Assembly: GCF_001042655.1 (NCBI RefSeq)
Contig: NZ_AP012332.1
Span: 1,054,001 to 1,118,000, forward strand
Direction of reading: 5' to 3'
From: Gardnerella vaginalis ATCC 14018 = JCM 11026
Lineage (GTDB): Bacteria > Actinomycetota > Actinomycetes > Actinomycetales > Bifidobacteriaceae
Length of the DNA stretch: 64,000 nucleotides
A program made the position numbers and the translations under genes. The notes beneath the pieces are model-generated. The model had not been told where the DNA came from and searched no databases. It was given only the letters and a program-made list of their open reading frames with translations. Positions 55,649 through 63,157 of the stretch are shown here, one piece after another (within the stretch, counting starts at the first letter, position 1; each line of letters opens with the position of its first letter).

Positions 55649-57451
55649 TCACATAGACACAGTGTAAAGCGAGTAGAAGTAAGCCTTCTGATTCATAAGC
55701 TCCTCAAAGCTTCCGCGCTCAATAAGCTCGCCGCTTTTCATCACAAGAATCTCATCATATTGCTTAAGTGAATTAGCATCCAAGCGATGAGTTACCACGA
55801 GTCGAAGAATTCCTTGCAAATCCAAAATAGACTGCGTTACGTTCGCGCTCGTCTCGTTATCTAACGCACTCGTTGCCTCATCAACCAGCAGAATCTCGGA
55901 CTTTTTAAGCAAGCTTCGCGCAATAGCAATACGCTGCTTTTCACCACCAGAAAGATGACTACCATTCTCACCGCACTGATAATCCTTACCTTTAGCAGAA
56001 ATCAAATCATCCAAACCAGCCAGGTGAATCACGCGATCCACCTCCGCGTCCTGGAATGGCTTAAACAGCGTAATATTATCTAAAATCGAAGCATCAAACA
56101 TAAACACAGACTGCTGCATAAGAGTCGTCTTATCATAAAGCGAACTCTTGCTCACATTGCTAAGTTCGTGATTATTCAGCTGCACGCTACCTTCATAATC
56201 CTTGTAATATCCCATAAGCAAATTAATCAAGCTACTCTTACCAGCACCAGAAGGCCCTACTATCGCGTAAGATTTTCCAGCTTGCAAAGTTAGATTTACG
56301 TTTTTCAAGACTTTACGATCAGCATCGTAAGAATACGAAACATCTCGCAAAACAATGCTTTTAATAGAATCGTCAATAATATCGCCAGAATCTTCCTTAA
56401 CGTTACTCATATAATCAGCCATCTTGCTAATAAGCTTCTTAGCACCCTTCATCTCGCCAAGCATTTGCGGAAGACTTGCAATAGGCTGAAGCACTCCATT
56501 CATCAAATTAGTGAAAGCTAACACCATTCCAGCAGTAATAACACCAACATGAGCATTAACCATCCAAGCGCCAACAAGCATCACGCCAAGCTGAGTTGCA
56601 AGGCTTGAAATCGTTCCAAGAGCAGAAACAGTAGTCATCGTTTTTTCGCGAAGATTCTTAGTATGCTCAAGCTCCATCGACTGATTCTGATAACGGTTAA
56701 TAACCTCCTGCTCCGCCTTAAAACTCTTAATAACCGAAACTCCGTTCAAAACATCCTTCGTCAGTGCCGTATAAGACTCATTCGACTTAGAAACCTGCTC
56801 CTCTCGAGTGGCAATTCCATTAGCTGTAAGAATCGAGCACGCCATAGGAAGCACAGAAACAATAAGAGCAATAACAGTGAGCAGCGGACTGTAATAAATC
56901 ATAAGAGCCAGAGAGCTTACAAGCATAAGAACGTCTTGAACAAAGTCAAAAATCTTCTTCAAATACTTTTCTTGAATACGCTCGCAATCATTAGTAAGTA
57001 CAGAAAGATACGTGCCAGAATTCGCAAGCGAAAAATCACTATAACTCTTTTTTAAAAGCTTCTTAATAACAGACTCTTTATGCTGATTCATTGCTTTTTC
57101 AAGAAAGCGAGGGTACGCGCTGCGCTTCAGCGCAAAAATCAGGGAGATTACCAGCATAAAGGAAACTACAAGCAGCAAAATAGTAGTTAAAGAGAAGGTT
57201 CCTTTACCTGCCATATAGTCGAAAATAATTTGCAAAATCCAAGAAATAGCAGTGTAAATCATAGACAGGGCAATAAAAACTATCATCGAAAGAAAAGCTA
57301 CAAGCTTGTTTTCCTTGAAAAATAGTTTTACGTAATTTTTTACGTCGGGATGTAGTTTGGATGATTGCTGATTCTCAGGCGATTGCTGATTTGACGCAGT
57401 ATTTTGATTTGCGCGTGAATTCTGATTTGCTGTATTGTCAGTTTTACTCAT
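55649..57451 (-). CDS. ABC exporter (fused permease/ATPase)
   Basis: A 600-residue half-transporter of the MsbA/LmrA-type ABC family. The N-terminus is a low-complexity Asn/Gln/Ser region of 30 residues. Six membrane helices (about 50-330) are followed by the ATPase with Walker A VGPSGAGKSS, signature LSGGEKQR and Walker B ILLVDEATSALDN. The catalytic Glu is intact. It probably exports a lipid, peptide or drug. The ATG was chosen over an upstream GTG because of the spacing to GAGAGG. Confidence 0.92.
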   Translation of the reverse strand: MSKTDNTANQNSRANQNTASNQQSPENQQSSKLHPDVKNYVKLFFKENKLVAFLSMIVFIALSMIYTAISWILQIIFDYMAGKGTFSLTTILLLVVSFMLVISLIFALKRSAYPRFLEKAMNQHKESVIKKLLKKSYSDFSLANSGTYLSVLTNDCERIQEKYLKKIFDFVQDVLMLVSSLALMIYYSPLLTVIALIVSVLPMACSILTANGIATREEQVSKSNESYTALTKDVLNGVSVIKSFKAEQEVINRYQNQSMELEHTKNLREKTMTTVSALGTISSLATQLGVMLVGAWMVNAHVGVITAGMVLAFTNLMNGVLQPIASLPQMLGEMKGAKKLISKMADYMSNVKEDSGDIIDDSIKSIVLRDVSYSYDADRKVLKNVNLTLQAGKSYAIVGPSGAGKSSLINLLMGYYKDYEGSVQLNNHELSNVSKSSLYDKTTLMQQSVFMFDASILDNITLFKPFQDAEVDRVIHLAGLDDLISAKGKDYQCGENGSHLSGGEKQRIAIARSLLKKSEILLVDEATSALDNETSANVTQSILDLQGILRLVVTHRLDANSLKQYDEILVMKSGELIERGSFEELMNQKAYFYSLYTVSM

Positions 57452-57689
57452 TCTCACTACCTCTCACTTCCTTTATATCTATACTATTTCTACTATCTCT
57501 TCTCTAATAGCATTTTCGCAGCTAGCATCTTCATAAGCTATTTGCTTATTCACTCGCTACAAAGCATTGAAAGCTACACTATCATACTTATCATGATTAT
57601 TAACCCTTAACGTAATACTTAAACGCATTTATACGTAATTCTTGACAGAAATAATAAGCATAGAGTTAAAAAAAAAAAATCAAATTAAA

Positions 57690-57717
57690 ACACTGATTCC
57701 ATATGTATTATCAGTGT
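57690..57717 (-). terminator. Intrinsic terminator after the nucleoside phosphorylase gene
   Basis: ACACTGAT and ATCAGTGT, 12-base loop, followed on the minus strand by TTTTAATTTGA and a run of T (plus-strand A12 at 57668-57679). Confidence 0.8.
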
Positions 57718-57724
57718 AAACGTG

Positions 57725-58534
57725 TCAAATGCGCAACGTTGCTTCAATACAAAGCTCAAGAGCATACGCTTTAGAGTCTCCACCCCAATTGCGCTCATCG
57801 TAATTTTCAACATCGTGCAAAGTATCTGCAGTGTAAAGAATCTCACCCCAAACGATCCCACGCATTTGCGCACAAGCCGCTAAAGCAGAACACTCCATCT
57901 CCACAACCGCACATCCTTCCTGCTTACGACTAGCAACTTTCGTCTTAGTTTCACGGAAAAACCCATCCGTAGTCCACGTTTTAACTTCATGATAAGGCAA
58001 ATTGTGCGCTTGCAAAGTTTGTAAAATAGCACGTCTCGAGCGCTCTGAAACGTCAACATAACGACTTGGAGGCAAATAATGATAAGAAGTCCCCTCATCC
58101 CTTAAAGCTTTATACGGAACCAGGAAAACATTTTCCGCATAATCAACTAGCGATCCGCAAGAACCAGCACTAACAACTTCGCTAACACCGTAAGAAATCA
58201 GCCAGTCTAAGATCTGAACAGCGGCAGGAGCGCCAACTGGAGCCTGCACTAAGCAGATTTTTTGCGTTTCTTCTTCTACTTCACTGTTTGTATTTTCCCT
58301 TACTGTATCTCCTACTTTTTCTTCCAAAACATATATTGGATATACTTTAGTTGCAGATTCAAAATTTGCTACAATCGTAGCTTTCCTACTTAAAGCATAC
58401 TGATCAATTTCATCGCCTAAGAAAGCAAAAACCGCTTTAGATGGAAGCTGAACAGAAATATTATCGTGATTTGGCATTAAAACTGCACTTTTATCGGAAT
58501 CATACTCTAAAATCGGTAAATCGTATTCTGTCAT
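57725..58534 (-). CDS. Nucleoside phosphorylase (PNP/UDP family)
   Basis: A 269-residue phosphorylase related to uridine/purine nucleoside phosphorylases. The phosphate-binding region is in VQAPVGAPAAVQILDWLISY, the catalytic-area GSCGSL follows near residue 130, and a late VVEMECSALAA is the ribose-binding Met-Glu. It would cleave nucleosides with phosphate for base salvage. GAAGGAG precedes the chosen ATG; the upstream 14 codons are open but lack a ribosome site. Exact base specificity is uncertain. Confidence 0.87.
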   Translation of the reverse strand: MTEYDLPILEYDSDKSAVLMPNHDNISVQLPSKAVFAFLGDEIDQYALSRKATIVANFESATKVYPIYVLEEKVGDTVRENTNSEVEEETQKICLVQAPVGAPAAVQILDWLISYGVSEVVSAGSCGSLVDYAENVFLVPYKALRDEGTSYHYLPPSRYVDVSERSRRAILQTLQAHNLPYHEVKTWTTDGFFRETKTKVASRKQEGCAVVEMECSALAACAQMRGIVWGEILYTADTLHDVENYDERNWGGDSKAYALELCIEATLRI

Positions 58535-58623
58535 ATAATCAACTCCTTCATACAATAAACTAATTCTACAAGCCATTCAATCCTATATACAAGCACGCAC
58601 ATTATCGCACAAAAATCACAAAT

Positions 58624-58665
58624 CAGCCAAACACAACAAATTCTCGGGCGATTGGCTACTATCGC
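58624..58665. repeat. Intergenic palindromic element, copy 3 (imperfect)
   Basis: AGCCAA and TTGGCT form a shortened palindrome around CAAATTCTCGGGCGA. The segment from 58637 to 58665 matches 55514-55542 with one change. Confidence 0.75.
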
Positions 58666-58700
58666 CAAACAGAGACACTCACGCATGAGAAGGAGTACAT

Positions 58701-58740
58701 ATCAAAGTTTGACAAACACAAATCAAGTTTGACAAACACA
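58701..58740 (+). promoter_or_regulatory. Two tandem GTTTG-A-CAAAC dyads overlapping the cys promoter
   Basis: GTTTGACAAAC, a perfect inverted repeat about a central A, occurs at 58707-58717 and at 58727-58737, exactly 20 bp apart (two helical turns), within a repeated 19-20-bp unit. The second copy overlaps the -35 box. This is the expected geometry of a cooperative repressor operator. Confidence 0.7.
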
Positions 58741-58757
58741 GATCCATTCGCTATAGT
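58729..58757 (+). promoter_or_regulatory. Promoter of the cys leader-cysK-cysE operon
   Basis: TTGACA (58729-58734) and TATAGT (58752-58757), 17 bases apart, about 40 bases before the leader ATG. Confidence 0.85.
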
Positions 58758-58795
58758 CTTCACTTATCACCATTTCTACTAGTAAAGGAGTGCGC

Positions 58796-58882
58796 ATGTA
58801 TCATACAAATATGATGACAAATTGTTGTTGTAACGTATGCTGTTGCGCATTTCTTAATCGAAATGATGTTTGCAAGCACTAA
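58796..58882 (+). CDS. Cysteine-rich leader peptide upstream of cysK
   Basis: A 28-codon ORF. The peptide carries a CCC run at residues 10-12, a second CCC run at 15-17 and another Cys at 26, so it contains seven cysteines, six of them within eight residues. AAAGGAG lies seven to eight bases before the ATG. It is followed by a hairpin and an intrinsic terminator before cysK, the arrangement of an attenuator leader. Cysteine-rich short ORFs acting as cysteine-responsive attenuators have been described in mycobacteria. The first Met codons of the peptide are plausible because no other start fits. Confidence 0.85.
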   Translation: MYHTNMMTNCCCNVCCCAFLNRNDVCKH

Positions 58883-58898
58883 GTATGCATCATCTAGC

Positions 58899-58930
58899 CT
58901 GTGTTAAAAAGCATTTACGTTAAAACACAG
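58899..58930 (+). promoter_or_regulatory. Hairpin downstream of the leader peptide
   Basis: CTGTGTT pairs with AACACAG (seven bp) around an 18-base loop, between the leader stop and the terminator. It could be a pause or competing structure of the attenuator. Confidence 0.5.
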
Positions 58931-58943
58931 CAAATTACGATTC

Positions 58944-58970
58944 AAGAAACAGCGCGCTGTTTCTTTTTTT
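58944..58970 (+). terminator. Attenuator-like intrinsic terminator before cysK
   Basis: AAGAAACAG and CTGTTTCTT (nine bp) with a CGCG loop and a run of seven T. It lies about 200 bases before the cysK start and within the transcribed leader. The leader segment GCGCATTTCTT (58845-58855), directly after the Cys codons, is complementary to its 5' half. Confidence 0.85.
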
Positions 58971-59169
58971 ATGCCAAAAATCGAATATAAGACGTTGAAA
59001 AGATAACAATTTAATACGGATTAGATATTAAACAGATAAATGGCATCTTTAGAAACAACTAATAAAGCAATAGTCGCTTTATTAATAAAATCATTTTTTA
59101 AAAATTAAAAACAAATCAAACAAAACAAAAACAAACAAGTAAAACAACAAACAAGTAAGGGGAAATATT

Positions 59170-60102
59170 ATGTCTAATATTTACAAGTCCGTGCAAGAAC
59201 TCGTAGGCCACACTCCACTTATGGAGCTTACGCACATTGAAAAAGAGTATAATCTAGCAGCAAAAATCCTTGTAAAACTCGAATACTTCAACCCAGCAGG
59301 CTCTGTAAAAGACCGAATTGCAAAGCAGATGATTGAAGAAGCAGAAGCCGAAGGCACGCTTAAACCAGGCTCAGTAATTGTTGAGCCAACCTCTGGAAAT
59401 ACTGGCATTGGTCTTTCAATGATTGCTCAAACAAAAGGATACAAAAGCATTATTGTTATGCCAGAAAGCATGTCTATTGAACGCAGAAAACTTATGAAAG
59501 CATACGGCGCCGAACTCGTGCTCACCCCAGCTGCAGAAGGAATGAAAGGCGCAATTGCCAAAGCGAAGGAAATCGTTGAAAACACGCCAAACGCGTGGAC
59601 TCCAGGACAGTTTACCAATCAAGCAAATGTACACGCGCACTACAACACAACAGGTCCAGAAATTTGGCAAGACACTGACGGAAACGTGGATATGCTCATT
59701 GCTGGCGTTGGAACAGGCGGCACAATCACTGGTACTGGCACATACTTAAAAGAGCAAAATCCACATCTGGAAGTAATCGCAGTAGAACCAGCCGACTCCC
59801 CTGTGCTCGCAGGCGGCAAGCCAGGAGCGCACAAGATTCAAGGAATCGGCGCAGGATTCGTGCCAGATGTGCTCAACCAAAACATTTACAATCGCATTAT
59901 TCACGTAACAAATGAAGACGCAATCGAAAGCGGCAAGCTTATAAGCAAAAAAGAAGGCGTTCTCGTGGGTATTTCTTCTGGAGCTGCAATCTGGGCAGCA
60001 ATCCAAGAAGCAAAAAGAGAAGAAAACAGCGGTAAAACCATTGTTGCAATACTTCCCGATTCAGGAGATCGATACTTGTCTACAGCATTATTTGAAGACT
60101 AA
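59170..60102 (+). CDS. cysK: Cysteine synthase CysK (O-acetylserine sulfhydrylase)
   Basis: A 310-residue PLP enzyme that forms cysteine from O-acetylserine and sulfide. The PLP Lys is K47 in NPAGSVKDR, the substrate loop is TSGNTG, and the phosphate-binding GTGGTITGTG lies near residue 180. A C-terminal loop with SSGAAI is also conserved. AAGGGGAAATATT precedes the ATG. It lies between the Cys leader and cysE. It is not cystathionine beta-synthase, given the position beside cysE and the absence of a CBS domain. Confidence 0.95.
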   Translation: MSNIYKSVQELVGHTPLMELTHIEKEYNLAAKILVKLEYFNPAGSVKDRIAKQMIEEAEAEGTLKPGSVIVEPTSGNTGIGLSMIAQTKGYKSIIVMPESMSIERRKLMKAYGAELVLTPAAEGMKGAIAKAKEIVENTPNAWTPGQFTNQANVHAHYNTTGPEIWQDTDGNVDMLIAGVGTGGTITGTGTYLKEQNPHLEVIAVEPADSPVLAGGKPGAHKIQGIGAGFVPDVLNQNIYNRIIHVTNEDAIESGKLISKKEGVLVGISSGAAIWAAIQEAKREENSGKTIVAILPDSGDRYLSTALFED

Positions 60103-60241
60103 CTACATTTAGGAGCACTACTGTAAATACGCAAGTTTTGATTAAATAATATATGGATAATAAATGGATAATAAATAACATTATTAGATAATGATCAAAA
60201 CTATAAAATAAAGAAAATATCAAAAATAACGGGAGAAATGT

Positions 60242-61099
60242 ATGAATGATCGCCTTGATCTTATAAATCAACTAAACTCAATTAACGATTCAGACATAAG
60301 ACAAGCTACATTCATACCTAATTACCGAAATATTATTGCGCTCATACATGCGACTCAGGCTCTACTTTTGCCTGAGTTGCATGTGCGCAATGAAAGCAAC
60401 GAGGCTACACAACTCAACGCTAGTTTGAATACTAACGCTAGTTTAAATACCGTTACTTCAAACGCATTAGACACTATAGAACGCATTATATTCCACGAAC
60501 TTCAATGCTACACAAGCAACACAATTAAAATTCGAGAAACTTGCAATCAATTTATAAATACTCTTCCTACAATTAAAAAGTTACTTTTAACAGATATTCA
60601 AGCCATGTATGAAGGCGATCCTGCTTGCACAAGCAAAGTAGAAGTCACACTCGCATACCCTGGTTTTTATGCGATGCTTATTCACCGCACAGCTCACGCA
60701 CTATACGAACTTAACGTACCGCTAATTCCTAGACTTATGAGCGAATATGCACACAGAAAAACTGGAATCGACATTCATCCAGGAGCAAAAATTGGCGCAT
60801 ATTTCTGCATAGATCATGGAACCGGTATTGTAATTGGCGAAACAACTGTAATCGGCGAGCATGTTAAACTTTACCAAGGCGTAACGCTGGGTGCGAAAAG
60901 TTTTGCGCTAGATGATTGTGGAAATCCTGTAAAAGGCGGAAAGCGTCATCCGAATATTGGAAATAACGTAGTAATCTACGCAAACGCAACAATCTTAGGC
61001 GGAGAAACCACAATTGGAAGCGGAAGTATAATCGCAGCAAACGCGTGGATTAACCGCAGCATTCCTGCAAACACAACCTACCACTTCCCTAAAGCCTAA
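60242..61099 (+). CDS. cysE: Serine O-acetyltransferase CysE
   Basis: A 285-residue acetyltransferase making O-acetylserine from serine and acetyl-CoA. The C-terminal left-handed beta-helix contains GIDIHPGAKIGAYFCIDHGT (catalytic His region), followed by GIVIGETTVIG, and a KRHPNIGNNVVIYANATIL segment; the N-terminal helical domain is present, with an Asn/Thr-rich insertion about residues 55-75. GGGAGAAATGT precedes the ATG. It is 139 bases after cysK and probably shares its transcript. Feedback inhibition by cysteine is known for the family. Confidence 0.93.
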   Translation: MNDRLDLINQLNSINDSDIRQATFIPNYRNIIALIHATQALLLPELHVRNESNEATQLNASLNTNASLNTVTSNALDTIERIIFHELQCYTSNTIKIRETCNQFINTLPTIKKLLLTDIQAMYEGDPACTSKVEVTLAYPGFYAMLIHRTAHALYELNVPLIPRLMSEYAHRKTGIDIHPGAKIGAYFCIDHGTGIVIGETTVIGEHVKLYQGVTLGAKSFALDDCGNPVKGGKRHPNIGNNVVIYANATILGGETTIGSGSIIAANAWINRSIPANTTYHFPKA

Positions 61100-61106
61100 T
61101 ACGCTA

Positions 61107-61529
61107 TCATGCTCTGTCCTTTATAAAACCGCAGCACTCGATTTCCGATAACTCAATAAAACCAGCAGATTTATAAAAAGCAATAGTTTTTTCAGTACAA
61201 TCCGTGGTTAATTGAATTTGACGAACATTAGGGTAACAATCCACAATCGCATTTAACAAAGCAGAGCCTATCCCCTGACGTTGATACTCTGGCAAAACAA
61301 GAATATCTTGAATAAGAACAACCGTATATCCGTCACCAACAGCTCTAGCAATTCCAACCAGCTCATCATTTTTATACGCAGCTAAAACCTTGAGTGAATT
61401 ATTAAAGCCATTTTCTAAAGAAACTAAATCATCTGTATACGAAGACCAACCAACGGAATCATATAGTCTTAAAATATCTTTGCTATTATATTTTTTATAC
61501 TCTTTTATTTGCACGTCTGTTAAATTCAT
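61107..61529 (-). CDS. GNAT family N-acetyltransferase
   Basis: A 140-residue GNAT with the signature LPEYQRQGIGSALLNAIV (acetyl-CoA binding, Q-x-x-G-I-G as QRQGIG) and AFYKSAGFIELSE near the C-terminus. Substrate unknown. GAGGTG precedes the ATG. It is convergent with cysE, seven bases apart, and lies downstream of a repeat tract. Confidence 0.85.
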   Translation of the reverse strand: MNLTDVQIKEYKKYNSKDILRLYDSVGWSSYTDDLVSLENGFNNSLKVLAAYKNDELVGIARAVGDGYTVVLIQDILVLPEYQRQGIGSALLNAIVDCYPNVRQIQLTTDCTEKTIAFYKSAGFIELSEIECCGFIKDRA

Positions 61530-61635
61530 TTACAATAACACCTCGCAAAATATAGCAAAAGTACGCGATTCTAAAACGTAAAAATGTAAAAACATAAAAA
61601 CGTAAGAACGCGTACTTGTAAGAATACTTAATAAC

Positions 61636-61689
61636 CGATGCAACAACTACAACAACTACAACAGATGCAACAGATGCAACCGCTACAAC
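61636..61689. repeat. Six 9-bp tandem repeats just after sstT
   Basis: Units CGATGCAAC, AACTACAAC (twice), AGATGCAAC (twice) and CGCTACAAC follow one another with no gap. On the minus strand one frame reads mostly Cys, with TGT/TGC pairs and Ser or Ile between them (11 Cys in 20 codons, then a stop). No ribosome site is visible for that frame. Confidence 0.85.
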
Positions 61690-61691
61690 AG

Positions 61692-62948
61692 CTACTTGTT
61701 AAGTTGCACAGTCTCGTGATCCATGCCCATCTTAAATTTAAGACCTGCACGCTGCCACATACGATATTCACCAACTGCCGTAAAGAGAACATCTGTGGAA
61801 GAATTAAGTGCAGTTTCGCAAGAATCCTGAATCACGCCAATAATAAGACCAATTGCAACTACTTGCATAGCAATATCGTTTGAAATACCAAACGACGAAC
61901 ACGCAAGAGGTATAAGCAAAAGCGAGCCACCAGCTACACCAGATGCACCTGCAGCGCTAACAGCAGAGAGCGCAGACAAAATCACGGCTGTTGGAATATC
62001 AACATAAATCCCAAGAGTGTGAGCAGCACACAAAGCCATAATCGAAATCGTTATAGCAGCACCACTCATATTAATGGTGGATCCAAGTGGTATAGAAACA
62101 GAGTAATTGTCTTTGTTAAAGCCTAGTTTTTCGCACAAATTCATATTTACAGGAATATTTGCCGCAGAAGAACGCATAAAGAACGCTGTAACTCCCGAAT
62201 CGCGCAATGTTCGCAATACAAGAGGATACGGATTCTTGCCAGTAAGAACAAAAACCAAAATAGGATTTACAATCAAAGCAACAACAGCCATAGTGCACAC
62301 TAACAATGCAATAACGGAACCGTATTCACTAAAAATACGAAGACCATTGCTTGCCACTGTTGTATAAACAAGACCCATAATGCCAAAAGGCGCTGCGTTA
62401 ATAATCCAGTGAACAATTTTTCCAATAGCAGACGAAACGTTGTCAAAGAATGCTTTAGTGGAAGGCTCAGCCAAACGAAGCGCTACACCGAAAGCAATTG
62501 CCCAGAATAAAATACCAATAAAGTTTCCCTTAGCAAGAGCGTCTACAGGGTTTACCACAATATTTAACACAAGAGAATTAAGAACTTCACCGATTCCTTG
62601 AGGAGATGGTGAAGATGCTGCTTCAACATGCGCAAAAGTGAAGTCAACAGGGAAAATCATAGCTGCACATACAGCTATAAGGCTTGCAGTGAAAGTAGAA
62701 ATCGCATACAACACGATTACAAGCTTCATGTTTCCAACACTTTTTGCTTTTGCAAGCGCTCCAATCACAAGGCAAAATACCAAGATAGGCGCAACGGATT
62801 TAAGTGCGCTCACAAACAGCTTTCCAATAAGATCTAACACGTAAACGTGAGCTGGCACAAAAAGACCAAGTGCAGCGCCAAGAAAAAGACCAATGACAAT
62901 ACGCAGAATAAGGTCAATGTTATTCCACTTTTGAATAATCTTGTGCAT
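61692..62948 (-). CDS. sstT: Serine/threonine:Na+ symporter SstT
   Basis: A 418-residue transporter of the dicarboxylate/amino-acid:cation symporter family, most like SstT. Eight membrane helices and two re-entrant loops are expected; typical segments are VSALKSVAPILVFCLVIGAL, the serine-rich hairpin FMRSSAANIPVNMNLCEKLG and SIPLGSTINMSGAAITISIM. It would import serine, the precursor for cysteine synthesis, and lies near cysE/cysK. AGGAGACTCTC precedes the ATG. Nine-bp repeats follow the stop. Confidence 0.92.
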   Translation of the reverse strand: MHKIIQKWNNIDLILRIVIGLFLGAALGLFVPAHVYVLDLIGKLFVSALKSVAPILVFCLVIGALAKAKSVGNMKLVIVLYAISTFTASLIAVCAAMIFPVDFTFAHVEAASSPSPQGIGEVLNSLVLNIVVNPVDALAKGNFIGILFWAIAFGVALRLAEPSTKAFFDNVSSAIGKIVHWIINAAPFGIMGLVYTTVASNGLRIFSEYGSVIALLVCTMAVVALIVNPILVFVLTGKNPYPLVLRTLRDSGVTAFFMRSSAANIPVNMNLCEKLGFNKDNYSVSIPLGSTINMSGAAITISIMALCAAHTLGIYVDIPTAVILSALSAVSAAGASGVAGGSLLLIPLACSSFGISNDIAMQVVAIGLIIGVIQDSCETALNSSTDVLFTAVGEYRMWQRAGLKFKMGMDHETVQLNK

Positions 62949-63157
62949 GAGAGTCTCCTGTAATTTAGTTTGTGCAGAATATTTTATACTCTTTTATTTG
63001 TATTCATACTCGCAAGATCTTCTATTTTTACATATTATACACACGCATGCATATATATGCAAATCGTTAAGTTCTAGCAATTTAACAATGCCTTTTGCTT
63101 AGAAGATAACACTTATTAATCACATATAAACTTCATATATTCTGCAGCGCAAATCAT

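Noticed and set aside
57668..57679. Run of 12 A, possible phase-variable tract
   Set aside because: It is intergenic and serves as the U-tract of a terminator on the minus strand.
61638..61883. Plus-strand ORF beginning with Met-Gln-Gln-Leu repeats
   Set aside because: No ribosome site; it is a reading of the 9-bp repeats and the antisense of sstT.
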